Source of the DNA: Arthrobacter sp. Soil764
Lineage (GTDB): Bacteria; Actinomycetota; Actinomycetes; Actinomycetales; Micrococcaceae
DNA: 64,000 nt
Direction of reading: 5' to 3'
NCBI RefSeq assembly: GCF_001428075.1
Contig: NZ_LMSI01000020.1
Coordinates: 327,497 to 391,496 of the forward strand
The translations under genes were made by a program, and so were the position numbers. Below are positions 1 through 9,287 of the stretch, one piece after another. The notes beneath the pieces were generated by a model. That model had not been told where the DNA came from, did not search any database, and worked only from the letters and a program-made list of their open reading frames with translations. Each line of letters opens with the position of its first letter. Position 1 is the stretch's first letter.

Positions 1-1
1 G

Positions 2-1075
2 GTGGAGGCCGGGCACGACGTCGTCGGCGTCCACCTTGCCCTTTCGCGCATGCCCGGCACCCTGCGCACGGGCAGCCGCGGCTGCTGCACCATCGAGGAT
101 TCCCGGGACGCCTGGCGTGCCTGCGACGTGCTGGGCATCCCTTACTACGTGTGGGATTTTTCCGAGCGCTTCAAGGAAGACGTCGTTCAGGACTTCATCG
201 ATGAGTACGCAGCCGGCAGGACGCCCAACCCCTGCATGCGCTGCAACGAACGCATCAAGTTCGCCGCCCTGCTGGAGAAGGCCATTGCCCTGGGCTTTGA
301 CGCCGTATGCACCGGCCACTACGCCAAGGTGATCGAAGACTCCGACGGCAACCGGGAGCTGCACCGCGCCGCGGACTGGGCCAAGGACCAGAGCTATGTA
401 CTTGGCGTCCTAACGCACGAACAGCTCAAGCACTCCATGTTCCCGCTGGCCGATACCCCGTCCAAGGCCGAGGTGCGTGCAGAAGCGGAGCGGCGGGGCC
501 TGTCCGTGGCCAACAAGCCTGACAGCCATGACATCTGCTTCATTCCCGACGGCGATACAGCAGGTTGGCTTGCCGAAAAAATCGATATGACCAGCGGCGA
601 CATCGTGGATGAGACCGGCGCGAAGGTGGGGGAGCACCCCGGCGCCAACGCATTCACCGTCGGGCAGCGGCGCGGCCTCAAGCTTGGGACTCCTGCTGCC
701 GACGGCAAGCCCCGGTTCGTCCTGGAAATCCGGCCCAAGGAAAACAAGGTGGTGGTGGGTCCCGAGGCGCTGCTGGCGATTGACGAGATCCGCGGCATCA
801 AGGTTTCCTGGGCGGGACTTCCCATCGCCGAAGTGGAAACCGGAACTGAATTCGACTGCCACGCGCAGGTGCGCGCCCATGGGGATCCGGTCCCGGCCAC
901 TGCCTGGGTGGAGTCCGCCACCGAGGGCGCAGCAGGAAACCAGTTGGTGGTCCGGCTGGAGACGCCCCTGCGGGGCGTGGCCCCCGGCCAGACAGTGGTG
1001 CTGTACCAGGGCAGCCGGGTACTGGGCCAGGCCACCATCGACGCCGCCCGCTCGCTCCAGCGCGCCGCGCTTTAA
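2..1075 (+). CDS. mnmA: tRNA-specific 2-thiouridylase MnmA (5' end outside the window)
   Basis: Thiolates U34 of tRNAs for Lys, Glu and Gln in the cytoplasm, using ATP and sulfur relayed from a cysteine desulfurase. The fragment carries both cysteines of the family: C81 in TPNPCMRCN (catalytic) and C179 in [10 protein letters not shown] (persulfide-forming), numbered from the first codon in the window. The GHYAKV and FTVGQRRGL motifs are also present, followed by the C-terminal beta-barrel. The first GTG reads as an internal valine, and the N-terminal ATP-binding SGGVDS loop must lie upstream, so the gene is partial rather than truncated. Identification is firm from sequence motifs; the true start is not visible. 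Confidence 0.95.
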   Translation: MEAGHDVVGVHLALSRMPGTLRTGSRGCCTIEDSRDAWRACDVLGIPYYVWDFSERFKEDVVQDFIDEYAAGRTPNPCMRCNERIKFAALLEKAIALGFDAVCTGHYAKVIEDSDGNRELHRAADWAKDQSYVLGVLTHEQLKHSMFPLADTPSKAEVRAEAERRGLSVANKPDSHDICFIPDGDTAGWLAEKIDMTSGDIVDETGAKVGEHPGANAFTVGQRRGLKLGTPAADGKPRFVLEIRPKENKVVVGPEALLAIDEIRGIKVSWAGLPIAEVETGTEFDCHAQVRAHGDPVPATAWVESATEGAAGNQLVVRLETPLRGVAPGQTVVLYQGSRVLGQATIDAARSLQRAAL

Positions 1076-1080
1076 CCCGT

Positions 1081-1142
1081 AGCACCAAAGCACCGTCCCG
1101 GTTAACGCCGTGGCGCTGCTTTGGCGTGCAGCGGGTTCTTTT
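1081..1142 (+). terminator. possible terminator after mnmA
   Basis: An imperfect inverted repeat pairs CACCAAAGCA near 1084 with TGCTTTGGCGTG near 1118, and a short T-rich stretch (TTCTTTT) follows. The stem is interrupted, so this is a weak call. The rest of the gap up to the next start at 1344 shows a short AT-rich patch around 1190-1225 but no promoter I can defend. Confidence 0.3.
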
Positions 1143-1343
1143 GAGGCGGGCTGCCTGCACCCGGCGTCCGCTCAGTGGGCGGGGGTACCAAAGAAATAAA
1201 TTTTGTGTTTCAACTCACAGAATTGAGCGTCCTGAGGGCTGACTCTCTGATTGAATCTAGGGATCAGCACTGCGCGCCGGAGCAGGGGCCACATATGCCC
1301 ATGCGTCCGGCACGCATGTACTCATCGGACAGAAAGTTCACAG

Positions 1344-2987
1344 ATGATCAAGAGCACAACGGCCCTGCACCGCGCCATCGCGCTGGCAGGCATCTCCGCC
1401 CTGGCCCTGACAGCCTGCACCGGGCCATCGGGCGGCGGAGGCGGCGGAACGTCCACCGGCGGCAGCGCCGGCGGCGGTGCCATCACATTCGGAACAACGG
1501 ACAAGGTCGTAACCCTCGACCCCGCCGGCTCCTATGACGCAGGTTCCTTCCTGGTGATGAACCAGGTGTACCCCTTCCTGATGAACTCCAAGCCCGGTGC
1601 GGCCGAGGTCAGCCCGGACATCGCGGAATCGGCCTCCTTCACGACGCCCACAGAGTTCACCGTCAAGCTGAAACCCAACCTGAAGTTTGCCAACGGCCAC
1701 GCACTGACTGCCTCGGACGTGAAGTATTCCTACGACCGTGTGGTGAAGATCAACGACCCCAACGGACCCTCGTCCCTGCTGTCCAACCTCAAATCCGTCG
1801 AGGCCAAGGATGACACCACGGTGGTGTTCACCCTGAAGGCCGGCAACGACCAGGTGTTCCCCAGCGTCCTGGGCACCAACACGGGCCCGATCATCGATGA
1901 GGAGGTCTTCCCGGCCGACAAGGTGATGAGCGATGAGGACATCGTTTCCGGCAAGCCCTTCGCCGGCCCCTACACCATCGATTCCTACAAAAAGAACGAA
2001 CTCGTCAGCCTCAAGAGCAACCCGGACTACAGCGGGCTGCTGGGCAAACCCTCCAATGACAGCGCCGTCATCAAGTACTACGCCGACTCCAACAACCTGA
2101 AGCTGGACGTCCAGGGCGGCAATATCGATGTTGCCGGCCGCAGCCTGACAGCAACCGACGCCGCCGACCTCGAGAAGGACTCCAAGGTCAAGGTCTACAA
2201 GGGCCCGGGTGGCGAGCTCCGGTACATCGTCTTCAACTTCGACACGATGCCCTTCGGCGCCAAGACGCCCGAAGCCAACCCCGCCAAGGCCCTTGCAGTG
2301 CGGCAGGCCATGGCTGACATCGTCGACCGCCAGGCCATCTCCGACCAGGTGTACAAGGGGACCTACGTGCCCGCATACTCGGTGGTCCCGGACGGCCTTC
2401 CCGGCGCAACCCAGCCGATGAAGGAAATGTACGGGGACGGCAGCGGCAAACCGAGCCTGGACAAGGCTAAGAAGGTCCTGGCAGACGCCGGAGTCACCGG
2501 TCCGGTCAACCTGAAGCTGCAGTACAACCCGGACCACTACGGCAAGTCCTCCGGTGACGAATACGCCATGGTCAAGGAACAGCTGGAGAAGTCAGGCCTG
2601 TTCACCGTGGACCTGCAGTCCACCGAATGGGTGACGTACTCCAAGGCCCGGACCGCAGACGCCTACCCGGTCTACCAGCTGGGCTGGTTCCCGGACTACT
2701 CCGACGCGGACAACTACCTCACGCCGTTCTTCATCCCCGGCAACTTCCTGAAGAACCACTACGAGAACCCGACCGTCACGGACCTGGTACAGAAGCAGCT
2801 CACCACGCCTGACAAGACCGAACGCCAGAAACTGCTTGGCGACGTCCAGACTGCGGTGGCGAAGGACCTTTCCACCCTGCCGCTCCTCCAGGGCTCCCAG
2901 CTGCTGGTGGCCGGGAAGGACATCAAGGGCGTCGAGAAGACCCTTGATCCCTCCTTCAAGACACGCCTTGGCGTCTTGTCCAGGTAA
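1344..2987 (+). CDS. peptide/nickel-type ABC transporter substrate-binding lipoprotein
   Basis: Extracytoplasmic solute receptor of the SBP_bac_5 (DppA/OppA) family, 547 residues, expected to bind peptides and deliver them to the permeases encoded next. The N-terminus is a lipoprotein signal: basic residues, a hydrophobic stretch and a lipobox LTAC with the lipidated cysteine at position 25, followed by a Gly-rich linker. The body has the family pattern SPDIAESASF...EFTVKLKPNLKFANG and ends with a typical long C-terminal lobe. I chose the ATG at 1344 because it starts the signal peptide; the open frame continues upstream to 1251, but that part looks non-coding. A strong hairpin separates it from the permease genes. 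The substrate itself cannot be read from sequence. Confidence 0.9.
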   Translation: MIKSTTALHRAIALAGISALALTACTGPSGGGGGGTSTGGSAGGGAITFGTTDKVVTLDPAGSYDAGSFLVMNQVYPFLMNSKPGAAEVSPDIAESASFTTPTEFTVKLKPNLKFANGHALTASDVKYSYDRVVKINDPNGPSSLLSNLKSVEAKDDTTVVFTLKAGNDQVFPSVLGTNTGPIIDEEVFPADKVMSDEDIVSGKPFAGPYTIDSYKKNELVSLKSNPDYSGLLGKPSNDSAVIKYYADSNNLKLDVQGGNIDVAGRSLTATDAADLEKDSKVKVYKGPGGELRYIVFNFDTMPFGAKTPEANPAKALAVRQAMADIVDRQAISDQVYKGTYVPAYSVVPDGLPGATQPMKEMYGDGSGKPSLDKAKKVLADAGVTGPVNLKLQYNPDHYGKSSGDEYAMVKEQLEKSGLFTVDLQSTEWVTYSKARTADAYPVYQLGWFPDYSDADNYLTPFFIPGNFLKNHYENPTVTDLVQKQLTTPDKTERQKLLGDVQTAVAKDLSTLPLLQGSQLLVAGKDIKGVEKTLDPSFKTRLGVLSR

Positions 2988-3020
2988 GCACTCCACCCCC
3001 ATCGGGCTCTGACGGGCCGG

Positions 3021-3052
3021 AGGCGGGACGCCGCAACGGCGTCCCGCCTTTT
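3021..3052 (+). terminator. hairpin between the binding protein and permease genes
   Basis: A 13-base stem (AGGCGGGACGCCG with its complement) closes a three-base CAA loop and is followed by TTTT. It sits 34 bases after the stop codon of the binding-protein gene and 60 bases before the first permease. This arrangement would let the receptor be made in excess of the membrane components, either by partial termination or by protecting the upstream mRNA. Confidence 0.85.
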
Positions 3053-3114
3053 GCCGGTCATCAGCCAGCACCGAGGGGACTGCTGGCTCCCGGTCACCAC
3101 GAATCCAGGTACCG

Positions 3115-4206
3115 ATGACAACTTTGATTGACGCGCCGCCCAGTGACGCGGACGCACTCCTTCCACCCAGGAAAAAGCAGGGAGGCGGAGGACTGGGCCA
3201 GTACATCCTGGTCCGCTTCCTGCTGATCTTCCCAACCATCCTCATCCTGGTCACCATGGTGTTCTTCCTCATGCGGATCACCGGCGACCCCATTACGGCT
3301 GCCATGGGCGGCCGGCTGCCCCCTGACCAGCTGCAGCAACGCATCCACGCGGCCGGCTACGACCGGCCGCTGATCGTGCAGTACTTCGAATACCTGGGCC
3401 AGCTGGCCACGGGCAACTTCGGCACCACCCTCTCGGACAACCGCAAGGTCACCGAGATGCTCACCACCTACGGTTCCGCCACGCTGGAGCTGTCCATCAA
3501 CGCCCTCATCATCGCGCTGCTGGTAGGCATCCCGCTGGGCATGATCGCGGCCCAGCGCCGTGACCACCTGCCGGACGCAGTGCTCCGGGTCCTGGCCATC
3601 CTGTTCTATGCCACCCCGGTCTTCTTCGCGGGCATGCTGCTCAAGCTGGTGTTCTCTGTGTGGCTGGGCTGGCTTCCGGTGGCCGGCCGCGCGGGGACAA
3701 GGACGGAACTGTCCCTCACCGCGCTGGAGGCGCCCACCGGCATCTATTGGCTGGATGCCCTGCGCAGCGGGAACATGGCTGCCTTCAGCGATGTGATGTC
3801 CCACGCGGTCCTCCCGGCGGTGGCCCTGGGCTTCCTGACGGCAGGCGTCTTCCTGCGCCTGGTCCGGACCAACGTCATCGGCACCCTCGGCAAGGATTAC
3901 GTCGAGGCAGGCCGTTCGCGCGGCGTCAGCGAGTTCCGGCTGGTGACCAAGCACGCCTACAAGCCGGCGCTGATCCCCATCATCACCGTGATGGGCCTGC
4001 AGATCGCTGTGATGCTTGGCGGCGCGGTGCTCACAGAGAAGACATTTGAGTGGAAGGGTCTTGGGTTCCAGCTGGCCAATTACCTCACGGCGCGCGACTT
4101 CGTGGCGGTCCAGGGCATTGTGGTGCTGCTGGCCGTCATCGTCGCCGTCACCAACTTCATCGTTGATATCATTGCCGCGCTGATCGACCCCCGCGTGAGG
4201 TACTGA
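3115..4206 (+). CDS. peptide ABC transporter permease, DppB-type
   Basis: Inner-membrane permease subunit (363 residues) of the peptide importer. After a short Gly-rich cytoplasmic N-terminus comes a first membrane helix (about residues 31-51, YILVRFLLIFPTILILV), then the family's long extracytoplasmic loop with the ITGDP and GYDRPLIVQY motifs, and five more hydrophobic segments. The cytoplasmic coupling loop reads EAGRSRGVSEFRLV, the usual EAA-like contact with the ATPase. The gene is followed after one base by the second permease, so the two are translationally coupled. Confidence 0.92.
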   Translation: MTTLIDAPPSDADALLPPRKKQGGGGLGQYILVRFLLIFPTILILVTMVFFLMRITGDPITAAMGGRLPPDQLQQRIHAAGYDRPLIVQYFEYLGQLATGNFGTTLSDNRKVTEMLTTYGSATLELSINALIIALLVGIPLGMIAAQRRDHLPDAVLRVLAILFYATPVFFAGMLLKLVFSVWLGWLPVAGRAGTRTELSLTALEAPTGIYWLDALRSGNMAAFSDVMSHAVLPAVALGFLTAGVFLRLVRTNVIGTLGKDYVEAGRSRGVSEFRLVTKHAYKPALIPIITVMGLQIAVMLGGAVLTEKTFEWKGLGFQLANYLTARDFVAVQGIVVLLAVIVAVTNFIVDIIAALIDPRVRY

Positions 4207-4207
4207 C

Positions 4208-5224
4208 ATGACTGCAGAGACACCCCTGGAACCGGTCGCCAACCCGCGGGCCCCCTTCTTCCGGCGGCTGCCAGTGGTTTCCCACTTCAACAAGAGCGTC
4301 GGCCTGCAGCGCTTCATGCTGGTGGTGGGGCTCGTCCTCACCGGCATCTTCCTGCTCACCGCACTGACGGCACCGCTGCTGGCACCCTATGGCTTCGCGC
4401 AACTGTCGGATGCCGACGGGAGCTTCCCCACCCAGCAGGCACCCGGCGGCAAGCACCTCCTCGGCACCACCGTGGGCGGGTATGACGTACTGTCGCGCGT
4501 GATCTGGGGCACGCAGACAGCGCTGCTGGTCATCATCGTGGCCGTGGTCCTCTCCATCTTCGCCGGCGTCATCCTCGGCCTGGTGAGCGGCTACATCGGC
4601 GGATGGCTGGACCGGATCCTGGTCGTGGTGGCGGACGCGATCTACGCCTTCCCCTCGCTGCTCGTCGCAATCGTCATGGCAATCGTCATCAGCGGCGGTC
4701 AGTCCAGCCTGCTGGGCGGGATCCTGGCCGCCGCCATCTCCATCACGGTGGTGTTCATCCCGCAGTACTTCCGGGTGATCCGTGCCGAGACCATCCGCCT
4801 CAAAGCCGAACCCTTCGTCGAATCGGCCAAGGTGGTTGGTGCGTCCAACATCCGCATCATGACCCGGCACATCTACCGCAACGCCACCCGGACACTGCCG
4901 CTGATCTTCACGCTGAACGCGTCCGAATCCATCCTGACGCTGGCAGGCCTCGGTTTCCTCGGTTTCGGCATCGAGCCAAGTTCGGCTGCCGAATGGGGCT
5001 TTGACCTGAACAAGGCGCTCGCGGACACCACGTCAGGTATCTGGTGGACCGGCCTGTTCCCGGGCATCGCCATCGTCTGGACAGTCCTCGGGCTGACGCT
5101 GGTGGGGGAAAGCATCAACGACTTGAACGATCCGCGCCTCCGCGGCCGCAGGCGGACCGGTGGCGGCAGTTCACCAGCACCAGTGACCACCGAGGCCCTC
5201 GGCGCAGAAGTGAGGACGTCATGA
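4208..5224 (+). CDS. peptide ABC transporter permease, DppC-type
   Basis: Second permease subunit (338 residues). It has the N-terminal helix typical of DppC proteins (about residues 36-57), then the sequence HLLGTTVGGYDVLSRVIWG, which matches the family's LGTDxxGRDxxSR pattern with substitutions, and further helices. The coupling loop is FVESAKVVGASNIRIMTRH. The start lies one base after the previous stop, and the stop overlaps the ATG of the ATPase gene (ATGA). It forms the heterodimeric channel with the preceding protein. Confidence 0.92.
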   Translation: MTAETPLEPVANPRAPFFRRLPVVSHFNKSVGLQRFMLVVGLVLTGIFLLTALTAPLLAPYGFAQLSDADGSFPTQQAPGGKHLLGTTVGGYDVLSRVIWGTQTALLVIIVAVVLSIFAGVILGLVSGYIGGWLDRILVVVADAIYAFPSLLVAIVMAIVISGGQSSLLGGILAAAISITVVFIPQYFRVIRAETIRLKAEPFVESAKVVGASNIRIMTRHIYRNATRTLPLIFTLNASESILTLAGLGFLGFGIEPSSAAEWGFDLNKALADTTSGIWWTGLFPGIAIVWTVLGLTLVGESINDLNDPRLRGRRRTGGGSSPAPVTTEALGAEVRTS

Positions 5225-6936
5225 CCATCAACATTGATCCTTCGCCCAACCAAGGCACTGACAGCGGCCGGCGGGTTCTTGACATCAACCACCTCAAGGT
5301 CACGTTCGCCACCGACGTCGGTGATGTCCCGGCAGTGAAGGACGTCAGCCTCGACGTCAGGAAAGGCGAGGTCCTGGCCATCGTGGGCGAGTCAGGCTCG
5401 GGTAAGACGGTGACCGCCAAAACCATCCTGGGTTTGCTGCCCGAAACCGCCAGCAGCTCCGGCACGGTCCTGATCAACGGCGCCGACGTCATCAGCGTGA
5501 GCGCCGCCAGGCTGCGCCAGATCCGCGGCCGGGACGTCGCCATGGTGTTCCAGGAACCGTCCACCGCGCTGAACCCGGTGTTCACGGTGGGCTGGCAAAT
5601 CGCGGAGGGCATCCGCGCCCATGCGGCCAGCGAGGGCGCTAAGCGCGTTTCGAAGAAGGAAGCCAAAGCGCGGGCCATCGACGCGCTCCGAAAAGTGGGG
5701 ATCCCTGATCCCGAACACCGCGTCAACTACTACCCGCACCAGTTTTCAGGCGGGCAAAAGCAGCGTGTGGTGATCGCCGCGGCGCTGGCCCTGAACCCTG
5801 GACTCATTGTGGCCGACGAGCCCACCACCGCCCTGGACGTCACAGTCCAGGCCGAGATCCTGGAGCTGCTGCGGGACCTGCGCGACAAGTACGGAACATC
5901 GATCGTCCTGATCACTCACAACATGGGCGTGGTGGCTGACCTGGCGGACCGCGTGGTGGTGATGTACCAGGGCGACATTGTGGAGGAGGCCGCGGCGAAG
6001 ACCTTGTTCGCTGAACCTCGGCAGGAGTACACCCGCAACCTCCTTGCTGCCGTGCCGCACCTGGGCCGCAACTCGGCGTCGGAGGGCCTTACCGAACGGC
6101 CCCACCAGGACGAGGAAATCCTGGTAGCTGCCGACAACCTGGTGATCGAGTATCCGGGACGGCTCGGCACGCCCGCGTTCAAAGCCGTGGATGGGGTCAG
6201 CTTCACCTTGTCCAGGGGTGAAGTGTTCGGTCTGGTCGGTGAATCGGGATCCGGCAAGACCACCATCGGGAGGGCCATCGCCGGGCTTAACCGGACTACC
6301 GGGGGGAGCCTCAAAGTGCTGGGCTATGAGATGCTCAACCTTCGGGAACGCACCTTCAAGCCGCTCCGGAAGGACATCGGCTTCGTGTTCCAGGACCCGG
6401 CCGCGTCGTTCAACCCGCAGCTGACCATTGGCGAGTGCATCGCCGAGCCGATGCTCATCCATACCAGGCCAAGCGATGCCCAGGCGCGCAAACGCGTCGG
6501 TGAGCTGCTGGAATCCGTCCAGTTGCCGGCCTCGTACGCGGGCCGGTATCCGCACGAACTGTCCGGCGGCCAACGGCAGCGGGCGTCACTGGCGCGGGCG
6601 TTGAGCCTGAACCCCCGGCTGCTGATAGCGGACGAGCCGACGTCGGCCCTGGACGTTTCGGTCCAGGCAAAGGTCCTCGAGCTGTTCCGGGACATCCAGG
6701 AGGAGTTTGGATTCGGCTGCCTGTTCATCAGCCACGATCTGGCCGTGGTGGACATCCTGTCCTCCTGGGTGGGCGTCCTGTACAAAGGCAAGATGGTGGA
6801 GCAGGGGATCGGCAGCCAGATCATGGGAAACCCGCAGCATGACTACACGCGCCGGCTGATCGCCTCCCTGCCCGTGCCTGACCCGGCCGAACAGGCCAAA
6901 CGGCGGGAGGAGCACCGGGCGCTCCTGGGAATCTGA
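5221..6936 (+). CDS. fused double ATPase of the peptide ABC transporter (DppD-DppF type)
   Basis: Cytoplasmic energy-coupling protein of 571 residues with two complete nucleotide-binding domains in one chain, replacing the separate DppD and DppF of many bacteria. The first domain has Walker A GESGSGKT at 56-63 and signature FSGGQ at about 175. The second has GESGSGKT at about 340-347 and LSGGQRQR at about 447. Both have Walker B followed by ADEPT and the switch histidine (ITHNMG, ISHDLA). I placed the start at the ATG overlapping the DppC stop; the open frame runs further upstream, but that part lies within dppC. Both sites look catalytically intact. Confidence 0.93.
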   Translation: MTINIDPSPNQGTDSGRRVLDINHLKVTFATDVGDVPAVKDVSLDVRKGEVLAIVGESGSGKTVTAKTILGLLPETASSSGTVLINGADVISVSAARLRQIRGRDVAMVFQEPSTALNPVFTVGWQIAEGIRAHAASEGAKRVSKKEAKARAIDALRKVGIPDPEHRVNYYPHQFSGGQKQRVVIAAALALNPGLIVADEPTTALDVTVQAEILELLRDLRDKYGTSIVLITHNMGVVADLADRVVVMYQGDIVEEAAAKTLFAEPRQEYTRNLLAAVPHLGRNSASEGLTERPHQDEEILVAADNLVIEYPGRLGTPAFKAVDGVSFTLSRGEVFGLVGESGSGKTTIGRAIAGLNRTTGGSLKVLGYEMLNLRERTFKPLRKDIGFVFQDPAASFNPQLTIGECIAEPMLIHTRPSDAQARKRVGELLESVQLPASYAGRYPHELSGGQRQRASLARALSLNPRLLIADEPTSALDVSVQAKVLELFRDIQEEFGFGCLFISHDLAVVDILSSWVGVLYKGKMVEQGIGSQIMGNPQHDYTRRLIASLPVPDPAEQAKRREEHRALLGI

Positions 6937-6957
6937 CCCCGGAGGACAACTTCCCGC

Positions 6958-7002
6958 TGTGAAGCGCCGGAGCCGGCGAACGGCCGGCACCGGCGCTTCA
7001 CA
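6958..7002 (+). terminator. hairpin terminator after the peptide transporter operon
   Basis: A perfect 13-base inverted repeat (TGTGAAGCGCCGG with its complement) encloses a smaller GC-rich stem. No T-run follows, as is common in actinobacteria. It sits just downstream of the transporter ATPase stop codon. Confidence 0.75.
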
Positions 7003-7027
7003 CCCGCGTCGATTCCATCGGCTCCCA

Positions 7028-7040
7028 TAGACTGGAACCA
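7028..7040 (+). promoter_or_regulatory. candidate -10 element of a leaderless promoter for the chorismate mutase gene
   Basis: TAGACT at 7028-7033 is followed by exactly six bases and then the ATG at 7040, so transcription would begin on or next to the start codon. No Shine-Dalgarno sequence precedes this ATG at a useful distance. The -35 region is weak. The same spacing recurs at four other genes in the window. Confidence 0.5.
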
Positions 7041-7447
7041 TGACGCAGCACAACCCCACCTCTCCCGGCTCCGACGATTTTGATCCATCCGCCAGCTCAC
7101 TGGCAGGCCACGTGGACGATTCGGTGATGGCTGAACTGCTGTCCATCCGTTCCAGCATCGACAACATCGATGCCACCCTGGTGTACCTCCTCGCCGAGCG
7201 CTTCAAGGCAACGCAAAAAGTGGGCTTCCTGAAGGCAACGCACCGCCTCCCGGCCGGTGATCCGGGACGTGAAGCGGCCCAGATTGCACGGCTGCGCCGC
7301 CTCGCCGAGGACGCCCACCTTGACCCGGCATTCGCGGAGAAGTTCCTCAACTTCATCATCGGCGAGGTCATCCGCCATCACGAGGCCATCGCCGAAGACC
7401 ACCAGGCCTCGTCCGGCCAGCAGCCGCAGACCTCCGCACTGGCGTGA
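7040..7447 (+). CDS. chorismate mutase (AroQ class)
   Basis: Converts chorismate to prephenate, the first committed step to phenylalanine and tyrosine. The 135-residue protein has the all-helical AroQ pattern: LLSIRSSIDNIDATLVYLLAERF, then KVGFLKA, and a C-terminal helix with FLNFIIGEVIRHH. The conserved arginine of helix 1 and the lysine of the second helix are present. A Ser/Asp-rich N-terminal tail of about 25 residues precedes the domain. Its stop codon overlaps the GTG of the next gene. It is the small stand-alone actinobacterial type, often controlled through partnership with DAHP synthase; no such gene is in view. Confidence 0.88.
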   Translation: MTQHNPTSPGSDDFDPSASSLAGHVDDSVMAELLSIRSSIDNIDATLVYLLAERFKATQKVGFLKATHRLPAGDPGREAAQIARLRRLAEDAHLDPAFAEKFLNFIIGEVIRHHEAIAEDHQASSGQQPQTSALA

Positions 7448-8529
7448 GCCGGGAACAGCACCAACCGGATCCTGGCCGGCGTCCGGCCGTTGCCCCTGTC
7501 AAGGAAGCCGCAGCCAAGGAAGTGACGGCCACCGGCCTGGGTCCATGGCCCGGCGATGACCCGCTCGAAGCCGCCCGGATCATCCGTGGCGAACTGGGCA
7601 GTCCGCATCTGCCATTCCTTGCCGAACTGCCTGACCGTGGCGTGGGTTCGGACGCCGTGGGCCGCACCGCCGCGCTGCTGGAAGAGCTGGCGGTGGATGT
7701 CCAGCCATACGGATGGCGGCTGGTTGACCGCCCCGGCAAGGACATGCAACGGGCAGCGTCTGCACTGTCCACCGACCTGAACGTCCTCGCCGATGTGGCC
7801 GGAGCCGAGGACGTATCCGCCGGTGAACTGAAGGTGCAGCTGGTGGGGCCGCTCAGCCTGGCCGCCGGCCTGCATCTGCATAATGGGGAGCGCGCGTTGC
7901 TGGATCACGGTGCCCGCCGGGATGTTGCGGCGTCCCTCGCCGCCGGAGTGGGCAGTTATCTTCGCCGGGTGGCTGCCGCGGTCCCGGGTGCCCGCCTGGT
8001 GGTCCAGGTGGACGAGCCCGATGTCGCCGCCGTGCTGGCCGGAACCATACCCACGTCCAGCGGATACCGTACCCTCCGCGCCGTGCCGGGATCGGAAGCA
8101 CGCGAGTCCTGGCGCCTGGTCCTGGATGCCCTGCGCTCTGCCGGTGCAGCCGAGGTAGTCGTGTCATGCCCTGAAATCGAAGCGCCGATCGAGTTGGTGC
8201 TGGCAGCCGGTGCGGACGGCATCGCGCTGCCTCTTAAGGCATTGACAAACCGGCAGTGGGAGCATGTTGCCGCCGCGGTGGAGGGAGGCAAACAGTTTTG
8301 GGCGGGTGCGCTGGACGTGCCTGCCGCCGGTTCGCTGCCCCGGGTTGCCGACTGCGTTCAATCGGTATGGCGTCCATGGCGCCAGCTGGGTCTTCCGCCG
8401 TCGCTGCTTGGCGCCATCCGGGTGACCCCGGCAGCCGGACTGGCAGAGCACTCACCGGCACAGGCCACTGCCGTCCTGGGCAGGCTTAACCAGGTGGCCG
8501 ACGGCCTGAACCAACAGGCGCTGGGATAG
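7444..8529 (+). CDS. MetE C-terminal-like methionine synthase family protein
   Basis: A 361-residue protein resembling the C-terminal, zinc-binding barrel of cobalamin-independent methionine synthase (Meth_synt_2), of the short kind common next to mnmA in Micrococcaceae. Visible features are LKVQLVGPLSLAAGL, the VVQVDEP strand and VVSCPEIEAPIELVLAAGADGIALPL. The usual RxxxGHEC-like zinc ligands are not obvious, so it may not be a true methionine synthase. The start is a GTG overlapping the chorismate mutase stop (GTGA). Family membership is fairly sure; the reaction is not. Confidence 0.72.
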   Translation: MSREQHQPDPGRRPAVAPVKEAAAKEVTATGLGPWPGDDPLEAARIIRGELGSPHLPFLAELPDRGVGSDAVGRTAALLEELAVDVQPYGWRLVDRPGKDMQRAASALSTDLNVLADVAGAEDVSAGELKVQLVGPLSLAAGLHLHNGERALLDHGARRDVAASLAAGVGSYLRRVAAAVPGARLVVQVDEPDVAAVLAGTIPTSSGYRTLRAVPGSEARESWRLVLDALRSAGAAEVVVSCPEIEAPIELVLAAGADGIALPLKALTNRQWEHVAAAVEGGKQFWAGALDVPAAGSLPRVADCVQSVWRPWRQLGLPPSLLGAIRVTPAAGLAEHSPAQATAVLGRLNQVADGLNQQALG

Positions 8530-8531
8530 GG

Positions 8532-9245
8532 CTACACCCTGTTCTCCCAGCGGTCCGGCTGGGCGTAGCGGGGCAGGTAGCTTTGGGCGGAGCTTCTGCC
8601 GGTATAGGGGCGGAGCCGGTAATCAAAGGCTCCGGCGTACACCAGGACCAGTCCGATTTGGGGCTGGATGACCTTCACCTGGATGCGGTGCCGGCCGTTG
8701 CTGCCCTCAGCAGGATCCCACCACTGTTCGGCGTAGGCTTTGGCGTCCAGGGCTGCCGGAAGCGGGACCCGGAGCGGGCCAAGGAAAAGCCGCGATGCCT
8801 CTGACACGCCGCGCAGCTTACCTTCCGCAGTCACGCTCAAGTTAAGGTCGGTCACCAGCCGCCGGTAGCGTCCAACGTAGTCCACCAGCTGGGTGCTGCC
8901 ACCCCGGTTGGTGGCGCTGGTGGTGTCCTGGAAAAGTCGCGTGCGTTCCGGGAAACGGATCTCCCGGCGGGCCGTGAGGCTGGATCGGCCGAACGGATCC
9001 TGGTGCGCGTGGTTCTCGATCCGGAACGGGACGTTTTCCCCATACTCGGGGAAAAAGGCCTCTTCACCCCCGGTGAGCCGCAGCAAAGGGCGCAGCCAGC
9101 GCTGGCGGCAGCCCACGACGTCGAACGTTCCTTCCCCTACGCCGTACTGCCCGGATCCCGGGACCAGCGAGAAGTACTCCTGCAGTTCCGGCTGCAGCCG
9201 GGAGAATTCCCCGCCCAGGGCCTGCTGGTAGATCGGGACGTTCAT
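8532..9245 (-). CDS. DUF4166 domain protein
   Basis: A 237-residue soluble protein matching the DUF4166 family. It starts with IYQQALGGEFSRLQPELQEYF, has GNVxG-like FDVVGCRQRWLRPLL, a central arginine-rich stretch typical of the family and a C-terminal YRLRPY segment. No signal peptide or membrane segment is seen, and the function of the family is unknown. It is convergent with the preceding gene with only two bases between the stop codons, and separated by about 40 bases from the DUF58 gene upstream on the same strand, so it may be the last gene of that operon. Confidence 0.7.
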   Translation of the reverse strand: MNVPIYQQALGGEFSRLQPELQEYFSLVPGSGQYGVGEGTFDVVGCRQRWLRPLLRLTGGEEAFFPEYGENVPFRIENHAHQDPFGRSSLTARREIRFPERTRLFQDTTSATNRGGSTQLVDYVGRYRRLVTDLNLSVTAEGKLRGVSEASRLFLGPLRVPLPAALDAKAYAEQWWDPAEGSNGRHRIQVKVIQPQIGLVLVYAGAFDYRLRPYTGRSSAQSYLPRYAQPDRWENRV

Positions 9246-9287
9246 GGGTGGACCTCCTGTTGGCTGTGGAATGACTGCCTTTGGGTT

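Noticed and set aside
3094..4359. 421-codon minus-strand frame across the permease genes
   Set aside because: The translation is dominated by Asp, His, Gln and Arg in a compositional pattern typical of antisense to membrane proteins.
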